Source of the DNA: Gammaproteobacteria bacterium
GTDB lineage: Bacteria; Pseudomonadota; Gammaproteobacteria; Steroidobacterales; Steroidobacteraceae
NCBI GenBank assembly: GCA_023265875.1
Contig: JAHFSF010000003.1
Coordinates: 1 to 42,000 of the forward strand
DNA length: 42,000 nucleotides
Direction of reading: 5' to 3'
Shown here: piece after piece, positions 1-9,920 of the stretch
Layout: every line of letters starts with the position of its first letter
Numbering within the stretch: position 1 is the first letter of the stretch
Notes under the pieces: generated by a model
What the model saw: the letters and a program-made list of their open reading frames with translations, nothing else
Database searches by the model: none
What the model was told of the DNA's origin: nothing
Translations under genes and position numbers: made by a program

Positions 1-30
1 AGTCGGCCGGCTCGTTCGCTCAGCCGATCT

Positions 31-591
31 TTATTCGCGCACTCGCCGGCCGCCTGCCCCGCAACCTGCGCTGTGTCGCCGCAGCGGGAGGTCGAGGGCG
101 ACGAGGAAATACTCGAACAGGTAGTTGACCAGCGACAACTCGCTGTGCAGCCGATGGTCGGAATCGAGGATGTGCAGCGTCGCGGAATGCTCGCGCGCGA
201 AGCGAATGCTGTTCTCGACCGGCACCGCGTCGTCGCGCCAGCCGTGAACGATCGTCTTCGGGCAGGGCGCCGGTTTCGCGGTCAGTTGCTCGGTGCCGGG
301 CATGTAGAACGCAGGTGCCATCAGGAACAGGCCGCGCGCGTGCAGCAGCGCCGATGCGCAGGTCGCGACGTAGCCGCCCAGGCTCGACCCGACCAGCACG
401 AGGTCGCCGCGAAGGTCGCGGCAGAAACTCAGCAGCCGCGTCACCCGGTCGCGCGGGTCATTGACGCCACGATAGTCGACCGAGTCGGCATTCCAGCCTT
501 CGCTCTTCGCGACCTCGGCCATCGCCGAAATCTTGGTTCCCCACGGCCCGCTTTCCAGCCCGTGCGAGAACACCACATGCCGACTCGCCAT
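31..591 (-). CDS. YqiA/YcfP-like alpha/beta hydrolase
   Basis: This is a 186-residue small alpha/beta hydrolase of the UPF0227 (YqiA/YcfP) type, probably a cytoplasmic esterase of unknown substrate. The N-terminus MASRHVVFSHGLESGPWGTK carries the oxyanion 'HG' strand. GSSLGG, around residue 68, is the nucleophile elbow. The acid is probably the Asp pair in WRDDAVPV and the base His lies in the later DSDHRLH segment, so a full Ser-Asp-His triad is visible. The C-terminal 20 residues are Gly/Arg-rich and look like a non-conserved tail. The ATG start is supported by GGAG six bases upstream. The gene lies 33 bp downstream of the alkyltransferase-like gene on the same strand, so the two are probably cotranscribed. 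The family assignment is good; the function is unknown. Confidence 0.82.
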   Translation of the reverse strand: MASRHVVFSHGLESGPWGTKISAMAEVAKSEGWNADSVDYRGVNDPRDRVTRLLSFCRDLRGDLVLVGSSLGGYVATCASALLHARGLFLMAPAFYMPGTEQLTAKPAPCPKTIVHGWRDDAVPVENSIRFAREHSATLHILDSDHRLHSELSLVNYLFEYFLVALDLPLRRHSAGCGAGGRRVRE

Positions 592-624
592 TTTCCGCTC
601 CAGGACCGCGTCTGCGGGATGGTA

Positions 625-978
625 TCAGGCCCCGCGCGGCCGCCACAGCAGCGCATCGAGGTCATCCGCCAGCCCATGGCTTGCGAAATTCACGCGTCCG
701 TTGCGCAATCGCACGCCCTCCCGCTCAAGTCGCTCGCGCTGCAAGCGGTATGACGGGGAGCCGGGCGGAAAGCTGATCTTTCCACGCGCATTGACGACGC
801 GATGCCAGGGCAGTCTCAGGTGACCGGGCGCGACCTTCAGCGCATGCCCGACCAGCCGCGCGCGCCGTGGCAACCCCACCCGGCGCGCAATTCCGCCGTA
901 GCTTGCGACCTGCCCGCGCGGAATCTTCGCGACTTCCTTCCAGATACGCTCCAGCAGCTTGGGATCGGGGCCGGCCAT
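625..978 (-). CDS. Alkyltransferase-like protein (ATL, MGMT family without the acceptor Cys)
   Basis: This 117-residue protein is the DNA-binding half of the O6-methylguanine-DNA methyltransferase fold. It shows the winged-helix segment IPRGQVASYGGIARRVG and the recognition region RLVGHALKVAP. The active-site motif reads PWHRV (residues 57-61), not PCHRV, so the alkyl-accepting cysteine is replaced by Trp. That is the hallmark of ATL proteins, which bind O6-alkylguanine, do not repair it themselves, and hand the lesion to nucleotide excision repair. The ATG at 978 gives the usual ATL length of about 100-120 residues; the longer open frame upstream is antisense to the phospholipase gene. It is divergent from the phospholipase gene across 43 bp and probably cotranscribed with the hydrolase at 31-591. 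Confidence 0.92.
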   Translation of the reverse strand: MAGPDPKLLERIWKEVAKIPRGQVASYGGIARRVGLPRRARLVGHALKVAPGHLRLPWHRVVNARGKISFPPGSPSYRLQRERLEREGVRLRNGRVNFASHGLADDLDALLWRPRGA

Positions 979-1021
979 CGGCGGCGATTGTAAGCGCGGG
1001 TCGTGATATCGTCCTGCTGCC

Positions 1022-2788
1022 GTGGAAGCGCAGGACGAGCGGACGCAGGTCGACCCGAGGGCCAATCCCTGGGCGATGCTGGCCTCGCTGCCGCTGTTTT
1101 CCGGCCTCCCGAAGTCCGTCATCGACGCGGCAGTGGCCGAACTCGAGTGGCTTGCCCTGCCTGGCGGCGAGCTGCTGTTCCAGTCCGGCGCACCGGCTGA
1201 TTCCGTGTATTTCGTCGTCAGCGGCTGTCTCGGCGCATTCGGCCCGGGCGGTGAACTCGTGGGTCGCATCGCCGCCGGCGAAAGCGTCGGCGAAATGGGA
1301 CTGATCGCCGCGCGCCCACGCGCGGTGACGGTCCGGGCATTGCGCGATTCGGAGCTTGCGCGGCTGTCGTCGGGCACATTCGAACGCGTGCTGCTCTCCC
1401 ACCCAGAGGCAATACTGCGGTTGGCGAAGCTCTCGGTGGAACGGCTCCTTGAAAACGCCCCGCCGCGCAGTTCGGCGCCGGCCGCGCCGCGAACGATCGC
1501 GGTCATGCCGCGCGACCTGTCCATCGACGTCGTCGCCCTCACTTCCAGCCTGGCCGGGGCCCTTGCCCGGCCGGGCCGCGTTGACCTGGTCGGCCGCGAC
1601 CGGGCGGAAAGGCACAGCAGCCAGTGGTTCCATGAGGTCGAATCGCGCAATGACTTCGTCGTGTACGCCGCTGAGCCTGGCGACACGACGTGGACACAAC
1701 TGTGCATTCGCCAGGCGGATGTCCTGCTGCTGGCCGCTCGCGCGGGAGATGAAGCCGGACCATGGCCCGGCCTCGACCGGCACGCGCATGCTGCGCAACG
1801 CGCTGAGTTGCTGCTCCTTCACGACGACCGGGTCGCCTGCGGCACGGCAGCGCGCTGGCGCCGGTTCCTCCCAGCCGTGCCCTGCCATCACTTGCGGCGG
1901 CCCACCGACATGCCGCGCATCGTGCGCCTGATGACTCACCGGGGGGTCGGCCTCGTGCTGTCAGGCGGTGGGGCACGCGGATTCGCGCACCTGGGTGTGG
2001 TGCGCGCGCTGCGCGAGCACGGTGTGCCGATCGATCTCGTCGGCGGCACCAGCATGGGCGGGATCCTCGCCGCGGGCGTCGCGGCAGACTGGAGCGACAG
2101 GGAACTGGTCGACCGATTCCGGCGGTGTTTCGTCGACACCAACCCGCTCACCGACTTCACGTTGCCGCTGGTATCGCTCGTTTCAGGCCGCAAGGTCGGC
2201 CAGCTGCTGCGTCGCGAATTCGGTGACATCGACATCGAGGACCTGCCCCTGCCGTTCTTCTGTGTCTCGTCGAATCTGACCACCGGGCGCATTGCGGTCC
2301 ATGAGCGCGGTCCGCTGTGGCGCTGGCTGCGTGCTTCAGTTGCGATTCCCGGTGTCCTGCCGCCGGTATTTCACGGCGGCCAGGTATTCGTCGACGGCGG
2401 CACCATGAACAACCTGCCGGTAGACGTGATGCGCGCCCAGGGCCGTGGTCCGGTGATCGGCGTCGACGTCGGCACCGATCCGACGTTCACGACCGAGATC
2501 GAGGCGACCGAGGCGCCCTCGCTATGGAACCTGTTCGGGCGCAGGCGCGACCGGCGCAGGCGCCCGAATATCCTGCAGATCCTGTGGCGTGCGGGCATGG
2601 TCAACAGCACGACCGCGACGCAGCAGCGTCGCGCCCAAAGCGACATGCTGCTGATGCCGCCGCTCGCTTCGCTCGACTTGCTGGACTGGAAGGCTTTTGA
2701 GCGTGCGATCGAGATCGGCTACCGCCACGCCTGCGAACAGCTGACCGGCGCCATGCCGGAGGGATTGCGGCAGGCAATGTCGGCATGA
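1022..2788 (+). CDS. Cyclic-nucleotide-binding/patatin-like phospholipase (NTE/RssA type)
   Basis: This 588-residue protein has two parts. Residues about 15-140 are a cyclic-nucleotide-binding domain (LASLPLFSGLPKSVIDA, then a GESVGEMGLIA phosphate-binding-cassette-like loop). Residues about 305-580 are a patatin phospholipase domain. The oxyanion-hole motif GGGARG is at 315-320, the nucleophile motif GTSMG at 342-346 (Ser344) and the catalytic Asp at 458 in VDGGTMNNLP. The architecture matches bacterial homologues of neuropathy target esterase, which hydrolyse phospholipids or lysophospholipids, possibly under nucleotide control. The middle (about 150-300) is a weakly conserved linker. The start is GTG; an ATG 18 codons in is an alternative. 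Its stop overlaps the next ATG (ATGA), so it is translationally coupled to the hydantoinase-type gene. Nothing visible suggests the catalytic site is lost. Confidence 0.92.
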   Translation: MEAQDERTQVDPRANPWAMLASLPLFSGLPKSVIDAAVAELEWLALPGGELLFQSGAPADSVYFVVSGCLGAFGPGGELVGRIAAGESVGEMGLIAARPRAVTVRALRDSELARLSSGTFERVLLSHPEAILRLAKLSVERLLENAPPRSSAPAAPRTIAVMPRDLSIDVVALTSSLAGALARPGRVDLVGRDRAERHSSQWFHEVESRNDFVVYAAEPGDTTWTQLCIRQADVLLLAARAGDEAGPWPGLDRHAHAAQRAELLLLHDDRVACGTAARWRRFLPAVPCHHLRRPTDMPRIVRLMTHRGVGLVLSGGGARGFAHLGVVRALREHGVPIDLVGGTSMGGILAAGVAADWSDRELVDRFRRCFVDTNPLTDFTLPLVSLVSGRKVGQLLRREFGDIDIEDLPLPFFCVSSNLTTGRIAVHERGPLWRWLRASVAIPGVLPPVFHGGQVFVDGGTMNNLPVDVMRAQGRGPVIGVDVGTDPTFTTEIEATEAPSLWNLFGRRRDRRRRPNILQILWRAGMVNSTTATQQRRAQSDMLLMPPLASLDLLDWKAFERAIEIGYRHACEQLTGAMPEGLRQAMSA

Positions 2789-5700
2789 ATGCCGCGCGCG
2801 GCTGGCAATTCTGGATCGACCGCGGCGGCACTTTCACCGACCTGATTGCACGCACACCCGACGGGCGATTGATCGTCGACAAGCGGCTGTCCGAGGACTC
2901 CGCTGCGGATCGCGACCCCGGCATCGCGGGCATCCTGGAGATACTCCGCCACCACGGCGGGCCCGATGCCAGCATCGACGTGGTCCGCATCGGCACGACC
3001 GTCGCGACGAACGCGCTCCTCGAACGCCGCGGCGTGGCGACGGGGCTCGTCATCACGGCCGGGTTTCGCGACGCGCTCGCGATCGGTTACCAGAACCGTC
3101 CCGAACTGTTCCGGCTCCGGATCGAGCAGCCGCAGCCGCTGTATCGAGAGGTCATCGAGGCCGACGAACGGATCACGGCCGACGGCGAGGTGCTGCGTTC
3201 ATTGGACGGGCATCGACTCGCCGCCGATCTCGGAAATCTGCGCGCGGCCGGAATCGGCAGCGTCGCAATCGTGCTGATGCATGGCTACCGGTACCCGGAA
3301 CACGAGCAGCAGGCGACGCTGCTCGCGCGGCAGGCAGGGTTCAGCGAAGTCATCGCCTCGCATGAGTCATCACCGTTGATCCGGCTCGTCAGCCGTGGCG
3401 ACACGACGGTCGTCGACGCCTACCTGACGCCGCTGCTCGCCACTTACGCGCGCCAGTTCCGGGCCGGCCTCGGCGACCGGCATCGGGACGTGCGACTGCA
3501 GTTCATGCAGAGCAATGGTGGCCTGGTCGCGCCAGAGGCATTTCGCGCAGCGAATGCCGTCCTGTCCGGTCCGGCCGGTGGGCTCGTGGGCACTGCGCGC
3601 GCAGGCAGGGCGCTCGGGCGCTCGCGACTGATCGCCTTCGACATGGGCGGTACCTCGACCGATGTTTCGCTGTACGACGACGGCTGCCCGGAACGGTACG
3701 AGACCACGATCGCCGGCGTGCGCCTGCAGACTCCGATGATGAACATCCACACGGTTGCCGCCGGGGGTGGCTCCGTGCTGCATTTCCAGGGTGGACGCCT
3801 CCGGGTCGGCCCGCAGTCGGCCGGCGCCAATCCCGGCCCGGCGTGCTATCGCCGTGGTGGTCCGCTGACGGTCACGGATCTCCAGGTCTTGCTCGGTCGC
3901 ATCCGGCCAGACTACTTCCCGGCAGTGTTCGGCCCGCGCCACGACCTGCCACTCGACGACGAGACGGTTCGACTTCGATTCGAGGGACTCGCCGCCGAGG
4001 CACCGGCGAGCACGGGCGCGACTGTGACGGTCGAGGAACTCGCGTCAGGATTCCTCGATGTCGCGGTCGAAACGATGGCGCGCGCCATCCGCCATGTCTC
4101 GGTGCGCCAGGGCCACGATCCAGCGGATTTCGCGCTGTTCTGCTACGGCGGCGCGGCGCCGCAGCATGCCTGCCGCGTCGCCGCTGCGCTCGGCATCGCC
4201 GAGGTGTTGATCCATCCACTGGCAGGCGTCCTGTCAGCCTGGGGCATCGGGCTCGCCGACCGCAGGCTGCAGCGGCGGCAGAGCATCGAGCTGCCGCTTG
4301 CGGCGACGGCCCCCCGGTCGCTGGCGCGTGAACTCGACGCGATGTGCGAGGGGCTTCGTGACTCCCTGATCGCGCAGGGCGCAGAGGCGCGCGAGCTGCA
4401 ATCGACGCGGGTCGTCGAACTGCGCGCGCGGGGTACGGAGACGGCGCTCGGCGTTCCCCTCGATGAAGCGCCGCGCATGCTCGCCCGATTCGCCGACGAA
4501 TTCCACCGGCGGTTCGGATTTGCTCCCGACCTCGACGGCGTGGTGGTCGCGACACTGCGCGCCGAGGTTCTTGCGCCTGGCGAAGCCGCACCCGGAAGCG
4601 CGGCGCAACCCGGCTCGCCCCCGGTGACGATACGCGCTGGCTGCGCCCGGGCCTGGTTCGATGGCTGGCGCGAGATACCCGTCATCGATCGCACCGGCCC
4701 CGGCCTTGCGGGAATGATCGCGGGCCCCGCGCTGATCGTCGAGCCGAACTCGACGACCGTCGTCGAGCCGGGCTGGACCGCGCGCAGGCTCGAGGGTGGC
4801 GAACTGCTGCTGGCGCGCAGCGCCGCCGGCACGGCCGCCCTCGCGCCGCTCCGCGAGCCGGATCCGGCGCTGCTCGAGATCTACAACCACCGGTTCATGC
4901 AGGTCGCCGAGCAGATGGGCGCGGTGCTGCAGTCGACCGCCGTTTCGGTGAACATCCGCGAGCGGCTTGATTTCTCCTGCGCATTGTTCGACTCGCAGGG
5001 CGCGCTGATCGCAAACGCGCCGCACATGCCCGTGCACCTCGGCTCGATGGGCGCGAGTGTGCGTTCCGTGATCGAGCGCAATGCCGGTGAAATGCGCCCG
5101 GGTCGCGCCTGGATGCTGAATGACCCCTACGCCGGCGGCACGCACCTGCCGGACATCACCGTCGTGACTCCGGTCTTCGTGGATGGCGATGACGACCCGG
5201 CCTGCTATGTCGCCTCGCGCGCTCACCACGCCGACGTTGGCGGCATCACGCCGGGTTCGATGCCGCCGGACAGCTGCAGCATCGATCAGGAAGGCGTGCT
5301 GATCGACAATTTCCTGCTGGTGGATGGCGGTCGCCTGCGCGAGCCGGAATTGCTGGCATTGCTGGCCTCGGGGCCGTGGCCGGTACGCAATCCCGGCCAG
5401 AATGTCGCCGACCTGAAGTCCCAGCTCGCCGCCAATGCGCGCGGGCGCGCCGAATTCGAACGCCTGATCAGGCTCCACGGTCGCGGGCAGGTCGGCGCCT
5501 ACATGGCCCACGTGCAGGACAACGCCGAGGACCACGTGCGCGAAGTGATCGGGCGCTTGTCCGACGGCCATTATCGCTATGAGCTGGACGACGGCAGCGC
5601 GATCGAAGTCGCGGTGACGATCAACCGGTCGGCGCGCTCGGCCATCGTGGATTTCGCGGGAACTTCAGCGCAGGGTCCGGGGAATTTCAACGCACCGCGC

Positions 5701-6390
5701 GCGGTCTGCACGGCCGCCGTGCTATATGTGTTCCGCACGCTGATCGACGCCGACATACCGCTCAATGAGGGTTGCCTGCGCCCGCTCGACATCCGGGTCG
5801 CGCCCGGTTCGATGCTGAGTCCGTTGTGGCCGGCCGCGGTCGTCGCCGGCAATGTCGAGACGTCGCAGTGCATCGTCGACGCGCTGTACGGGGCGCTGGG
5901 CGCACTGGCCGCGTCGCAGGGCACGATGAACAACCTCACGTTTGGCGATGCCGGGCGACAGTATTACGAGACGATTGCCGGCGGCGCCGGTGCGGGACCG
6001 GGATTCGACGGCGCTTCCGGCGTGCACACGCACATGACCAATTCGCGGCTGACCGATCCTGAAGTGCTCGAGGCCCGCTATCCGGTGCTGGTCCGGGAAT
6101 TCCGCTACCGACGCGGATCCGGCGGCGCAGGCCGGCATCGCGGTGGCGACGGTCTGGTCCGGCACATCGAATTCCGCGCGCCGATGACCGCTTCCATCCT
6201 GTCGAACCATCGGCGCATTGCACCTTTTGGTCTCGCGGGCGGCAGCGATGGCGCAACCGGCATCAACCGGCTGAAGCTGGCGCGTGGCGGGACCCGGGAA
6301 CTGCCGGCGTGTGCCAGCGTCGAGGTGGAAACGGGCGACGCATTGGTCATCGAAACGCCCGGCGGCGGCGGTTACGGCAGGTGGCAGTGA
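2785..6390 (+). CDS. HyuA-HyuB fusion, 5-oxoprolinase/hydantoinase type
   Basis: This 1201-residue protein joins both subunits of ATP-dependent hydantoinase/5-oxoprolinase in one chain. Residues 1 to about 685 are HyuA: the N-terminal [11 protein letters not shown] nucleotide-binding loop, [14 protein letters not shown], and the actin-like [14 protein letters not shown]. Residues about 690-1200 are Hyu[40 protein letters not shown] and a glycine-rich [15 protein letters not shown] segment. Members hydrolyse a cyclic amide such as 5-oxoproline or hydantoin with ATP; the single-chain form of about 1200-1300 residues is typical of 5-oxoprolinase. I cannot fix the substrate from sequence. The ATG lies in an ATGA overlap with the phospholipase gene, and the stop overlaps a possible GTG start of the next gene, indicating one operon. 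Confidence 0.93.
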   Translation: MNAARGWQFWIDRGGTFTDLIARTPDGRLIVDKRLSEDSAADRDPGIAGILEILRHHGGPDASIDVVRIGTTVATNALLERRGVATGLVITAGFRDALAIGYQNRPELFRLRIEQPQPLYREVIEADERITADGEVLRSLDGHRLAADLGNLRAAGIGSVAIVLMHGYRYPEHEQQATLLARQAGFSEVIASHESSPLIRLVSRGDTTVVDAYLTPLLATYARQFRAGLGDRHRDVRLQFMQSNGGLVAPEAFRAANAVLSGPAGGLVGTARAGRALGRSRLIAFDMGGTSTDVSLYDDGCPERYETTIAGVRLQTPMMNIHTVAAGGGSVLHFQGGRLRVGPQSAGANPGPACYRRGGPLTVTDLQVLLGRIRPDYFPAVFGPRHDLPLDDETVRLRFEGLAAEAPASTGATVTVEELASGFLDVAVETMARAIRHVSVRQGHDPADFALFCYGGAAPQHACRVAAALGIAEVLIHPLAGVLSAWGIGLADRRLQRRQSIELPLAATAPRSLARELDAMCEGLRDSLIAQGAEARELQSTRVVELRARGTETALGVPLDEAPRMLARFADEFHRRFGFAPDLDGVVVATLRAEVLAPGEAAPGSAAQPGSPPVTIRAGCARAWFDGWREIPVIDRTGPGLAGMIAGPALIVEPNSTTVVEPGWTARRLEGGELLLARSAAGTAALAPLREPDPALLEIYNHRFMQVAEQMGAVLQSTAVSVNIRERLDFSCALFDSQGALIANAPHMPVHLGSMGASVRSVIERNAGEMRPGRAWMLNDPYAGGTHLPDITVVTPVFVDGDDDPACYVASRAHHADVGGITPGSMPPDSCSIDQEGVLIDNFLLVDGGRLREPELLALLASGPWPVRNPGQNVADLKSQLAANARGRAEFERLIRLHGRGQVGAYMAHVQDNAEDHVREVIGRLSDGHYRYELDDGSAIEVAVTINRSARSAIVDFAGTSAQGPGNFNAPRAVCTAAVLYVFRTLIDADIPLNEGCLRPLDIRVAPGSMLSPLWPAAVVAGNVETSQCIVDALYGALGALAASQGTMNNLTFGDAGRQYYETIAGGAGAGPGFDGASGVHTHMTNSRLTDPEVLEARYPVLVREFRYRRGSGGAGRHRGGDGLVRHIEFRAPMTASILSNHRRIAPFGLAGGSDGATGINRLKLARGGTRELPACASVEVETGDALVIETPGGGGYGRWQ

Positions 6391-6410
6391 CGCACGACGA
6401 TGATTTTCAG

Positions 6411-9400
6411 ATGAATGCGACGGCGTCAGCGCGCGGCCTGCGGCTGCGTTGGCTGCGCTGGCTGGTCGGTGCCGCCATCGTCGCTGCGGTGATTGTCGCG
6501 GCGCTCAAGCTGTCCGAGGAACAGGAGATCTGGCGGCTGCTGCGCACCGCAGAGCCAGTCTGGATCCTGGTCGCGCTACTGGCCCAGCTCGGCACCTACC
6601 TTACGCAAGGCGAGATCTGGCGTATCGTCACACGCGCCGCCGGCCAGCCGCTGGCGCTCGGCGTCGCGGCAAAGCTGAGCCTCGCGAAGCTGTTCGTCGA
6701 CCAGGCCCTGCCGTCCAGCGGCATCAGTGGCACCGCATTGTTCGCCCGTGCACTGGAGCAGCGCGGGACGCCGCGGCCCGTGTTGATGGCGGCCGTATCC
6801 GTCAACCTCGTCTCGTATTTTGCCGCCTACGTCATCTGCCTGATCGCCGCGCTCGCGGCCTTGCTCCTCGAGGGGCATGCGAATGCGTTGATCCTCGTTT
6901 CCGGCATCCTGTTTGGCGCGGCTTCGATGCTGGTCATCAGCGCACTGCTCGCGTTGTCAGGTCGCGTCGGGCGGACCTTTGCGAACCGCGCGGCCCATTG
7001 GCCACTGCTGGGTCCGACCATGCGCCTGCTGACCGAGGCGGACCGACGCCTGTCTCATGAGCCGCGCTTGTTGGGGCTGGCCATCGCGCTACAACTGGCG
7101 ATCGTGCTGCTTGACGCCTTGACGGTATGGATGTTGCTCGCCGCGGTTGGCAGCTGGGCAGCGCCGGGCGCCGTGTTCGCAAGTTTCGTGATCTCGAGCA
7201 TGCTGCGGTCGATCAGCATTGTGCCCGGCGGACTGGGGATATTTGAGGCAGCATCGGTGTTGACGCTCAAGATTGCAGGCGTGCCGCTACCGGCCGCGCT
7301 GTCGGCAACCCTGATGTTCCGCGGCCTGAGCTTCTGGCTGCCGATGCTACCCGGCATGGTCCTGTCGCGCCGCGTTGCTGCGAATGGCCGTGTCGTTGCG
7401 CCGCAGGCCGTACCCGAAACATATTGGGCCAGGACCGCCGATGTCATCGCCGCTGGACTCGCGACGGCGCGTCGCGGTCTGTCGCAGCGGGAAGCTGCGC
7501 GGAGGCTCGAGTCCATCGGCCCGAACGAGTTCCGCGAGCACCGGAAAGCCACTCAGGGGTGGCTGCTCTGGAAGCAGATTCGCAGTCCGTTGCTGCTGTT
7601 GCTGGCGTTCGCGGCAGTGGTTTCCGCGGCTACCGGCGCGTGGCTGGACGCATCGATCGTCTTCGCGATTCTCGCCGCATCGGTCATCGTCGGATATTCG
7701 CGGGAACAACGCGCTGAGTCGGCGTTGGCAAGGCTCCGCTCGAGGATCGCAACGCGCACGGTCGTGCTTCGCGATGGCGAGCCGCGGCAGATTCCCGTGC
7801 GCGAGGTCGTGCCAGGCGACGTCGTGCAACTGTCGGCCGGCGCACTGGTTCCCGCCGACGCGCTGCTGTTCGAGGCCGCCGACCTGTTCGTCAACGAGGC
7901 ACTGCTGACCGGCGAGAGCTTTCCGGTCGAGAAGACGACGAAAGCCAGCGAGCCGGAGGCAGGCGTCGCCGCGCGACGCAATTGCGTGTTCCAGGGCACC
8001 AATGTCCGTAGCGGCAGCGCGCGTTGCCTGGTCGTCGCGACCGGTGCCAGCACGGAGTTCGGCGCGATCGCGCACCGCCTGGTGCTGCGTCCTCCCGAAA
8101 CCGAGTTCGAACGCGGGGTCCGGCGATTCGGCTACCTGCTGACGAGCACGATGCTGGCGATCGTGCTCGTCGTATTCGCGATCAATCTGATGCTTGGCCG
8201 GCCGCTGAGCGAGACCCTGCTGTTTTCGATCGCCCTGGCGGTCGGGCTGAGTCCGGAACTGCTGCCTGCGATCCTGAGCGTGAACCTCGCACGCGGCGCC
8301 CAGTTGCTGGCGGATCATGGCGTGCTGGTGCGCTCCCTGAACGCGATCGAGAATCTCGGCAGTATCGACATCCTGTGCACCGACAAGACCGGCACGTTGA
8401 CGGAAGGGATCGTGAGGCTGGATGGCGCCTGGGATGACGATGGCCTGGCGTCGCCGGAAATCGCGCGGCTCGCCGCCTGCAATGCCGCGCTGCAGACGGG
8501 GCTCGCAAATCCGCTCGACGAGGCGATCCTGCGCGCCGGTCCGGCGCCGGCGGGCGTCAGCAAGATCGCGGAAATCCCCTACGACTTCGTTCGCAAGCGC
8601 CTGAGCGTCGTCATGCGCGACGACGGTGTGATCCGCCTGGTGACCAAGGGCGCATTCGAAAGCGTGCTGGCCACCTGCACCAGGCTTCGGTCCGGTCAGC
8701 CGCTTGACGATATCGCGCGGGGCAAGTTGCTGGCGCGATACGAGGAGTGGGGCCGATCCGGCATCCGGACGCTGGCGGTCGCGGCCCGCGACATCGACTT
8801 GCGCGCCAGCTACGGGCGCAGCGACGAAGCCGCGCTCACGTTCATGGGATTCCTGACGTTCCTGGACCGGCCGCGGGACGGCACGCGGGAAGCGATCGTG
8901 ACGCTCCAGGGCCTCGGTGTTTCGATCAAGCTGATCACGGGTGACAACCGGCTCGTGGCCGCCCAGGTCGCCGGGGCGGTCGGCCTGCCGGCCGACCGCG
9001 TGATCACGGGCCGCCAGCTCGACGAGTTGCACGACCATGCGTTGTTGCGCGCTGCCGAGAATATCACCCTGTTCGCCGAGGTCGACCCGAACCAGAAGGA
9101 GCGCATCATCCAGGCGCTGCGCCGGTCCGGGCACGTCGTCGGCTTCCTCGGCGACGGAGTCAACGACGCGCCGGCAATGCACGCCGCCGACGTCAGCCTG
9201 TCCGTGGACACAGCCGTCGATGTCGCACGCGAGGCGGCCGATTTTGTGCTGCTCGACCGGGATCTCGAGGTCATCCGGCGCGGAATCGAGGAAGGACGCC
9301 GCACTTTCGCGAATACACTGAAATACATCCTGATGACGACCAGCGCGAATCTCGGCAACATGATCAGCATGGCGCTGGCGTCGCTGGTGCTGCCATTCCT

Positions 9401-9920
9401 GCCGCTGCTGGCCAGCCAGATCCTGCTCAACAATTTCCTGTCGGACCTGCCGGCATTCGGCCTTGCGACCGATACGGTCGATCGCGAACTCGTCGACAGG
9501 CCGCGGCGCTGGAGCATACCGTTCATCGGTCGCTTCATGATCGAGTTCGGACTCCTGAGTTCGCTGTTTGACTTCGCGACGTTCGGGGTCCTGCTGCTGG
9601 TCTTCATGGCGGACGCATCGCTGTTCCGTACCGGCTGGTTCCTCGAATCGCTGTTGAGCGAGCTCGTCATCGCGATCATCGTCAGGACTCGACGGCGGTT
9701 TTACCGCAGCCGGCCCGGTCAGCTGCTGCTGACCTCGACGCTCGGTGTCGCAGCACTCGCGATCGTCCTGCCTTACACGCCGATAGCGCCGCTGCTCGGC
9801 TTCGAGCCATTGCCCCCGGGCGTGCTGGCGGCGATCGTCGGAATCACGGCGCTTTACGCCATCGTCACCGAGTTCGCCAAGGGCCGGTTCTTCCGTTCAG
9901 CGGAACCCGCGCGGCTCTAG
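6411..9920 (+). CDS. LPG-synthase/YbhN-type membrane domain fused to P3B (MgtA-like) P-type ATPase
   Basis: This 1169-residue membrane protein has two distinct modules. Residues about 15-320 resemble the flippase-like membrane domain of lysylphosphatidylglycerol synthases and YbhN/AglD proteins, with several helices and segments such as ALPSSGISGTALFARAL and SISIVPGGLGIFEA. From about 335 there is a full P-type ATPase: TGES (500-503), phosphorylation motif DKTGTLT (Asp658), LITGDN and the hinge GDGVND (914-919). The M4 motif VGLSPELLPAI and the NNFLSDLPAFGLATD region in the membrane resemble the P3B magnesium importer MgtA. The catalytic residues are intact. ATG 6411 is chosen; GTG 6387, overlapping the upstream stop as GTGA, is an alternative, and neither has a strong Shine-Dalgarno. 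The stop overlaps the convergent sheath gene. Magnesium transport is an inference; the role of the N-terminal module is unknown. Confidence 0.88.
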   Translation: MNATASARGLRLRWLRWLVGAAIVAAVIVAALKLSEEQEIWRLLRTAEPVWILVALLAQLGTYLTQGEIWRIVTRAAGQPLALGVAAKLSLAKLFVDQALPSSGISGTALFARALEQRGTPRPVLMAAVSVNLVSYFAAYVICLIAALAALLLEGHANALILVSGILFGAASMLVISALLALSGRVGRTFANRAAHWPLLGPTMRLLTEADRRLSHEPRLLGLAIALQLAIVLLDALTVWMLLAAVGSWAAPGAVFASFVISSMLRSISIVPGGLGIFEAASVLTLKIAGVPLPAALSATLMFRGLSFWLPMLPGMVLSRRVAANGRVVAPQAVPETYWARTADVIAAGLATARRGLSQREAARRLESIGPNEFREHRKATQGWLLWKQIRSPLLLLLAFAAVVSAATGAWLDASIVFAILAASVIVGYSREQRAESALARLRSRIATRTVVLRDGEPRQIPVREVVPGDVVQLSAGALVPADALLFEAADLFVNEALLTGESFPVEKTTKASEPEAGVAARRNCVFQGTNVRSGSARCLVVATGASTEFGAIAHRLVLRPPETEFERGVRRFGYLLTSTMLAIVLVVFAINLMLGRPLSETLLFSIALAVGLSPELLPAILSVNLARGAQLLADHGVLVRSLNAIENLGSIDILCTDKTGTLTEGIVRLDGAWDDDGLASPEIARLAACNAALQTGLANPLDEAILRAGPAPAGVSKIAEIPYDFVRKRLSVVMRDDGVIRLVTKGAFESVLATCTRLRSGQPLDDIARGKLLARYEEWGRSGIRTLAVAARDIDLRASYGRSDEAALTFMGFLTFLDRPRDGTREAIVTLQGLGVSIKLITGDNRLVAAQVAGAVGLPADRVITGRQLDELHDHALLRAAENITLFAEVDPNQKERIIQALRRSGHVVGFLGDGVNDAPAMHAADVSLSVDTAVDVAREAADFVLLDRDLEVIRRGIEEGRRTFANTLKYILMTTSANLGNMISMALASLVLPFLPLLASQILLNNFLSDLPAFGLATDTVDRELVDRPRRWSIPFIGRFMIEFGLLSSLFDFATFGVLLLVFMADASLFRTGWFLESLLSELVIAIIVRTRRRFYRSRPGQLLLTSTLGVAALAIVLPYTPIAPLLGFEPLPPGVLAAIVGITALYAIVTEFAKGRFFRSAEPARL

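Noticed and set aside
725-1939. Minus-strand open frame of 404 codons over the phospholipase gene
   Set aside because: Opposite to intact cyclic-nucleotide-binding and patatin motifs; its translation is low complexity.
4234-5571. Minus-strand open frame of 445 codons inside HyuAB
   Set aside because: Antisense to the well-conserved HyuB part; no recognisable domain or ribosome binding site.
7347-9182. Minus-strand open frame of 611 codons inside the P-type ATPase
   Set aside because: The plus-strand frame has all P-type ATPase motifs. The antisense frame is a by-product of third-position GC bias.
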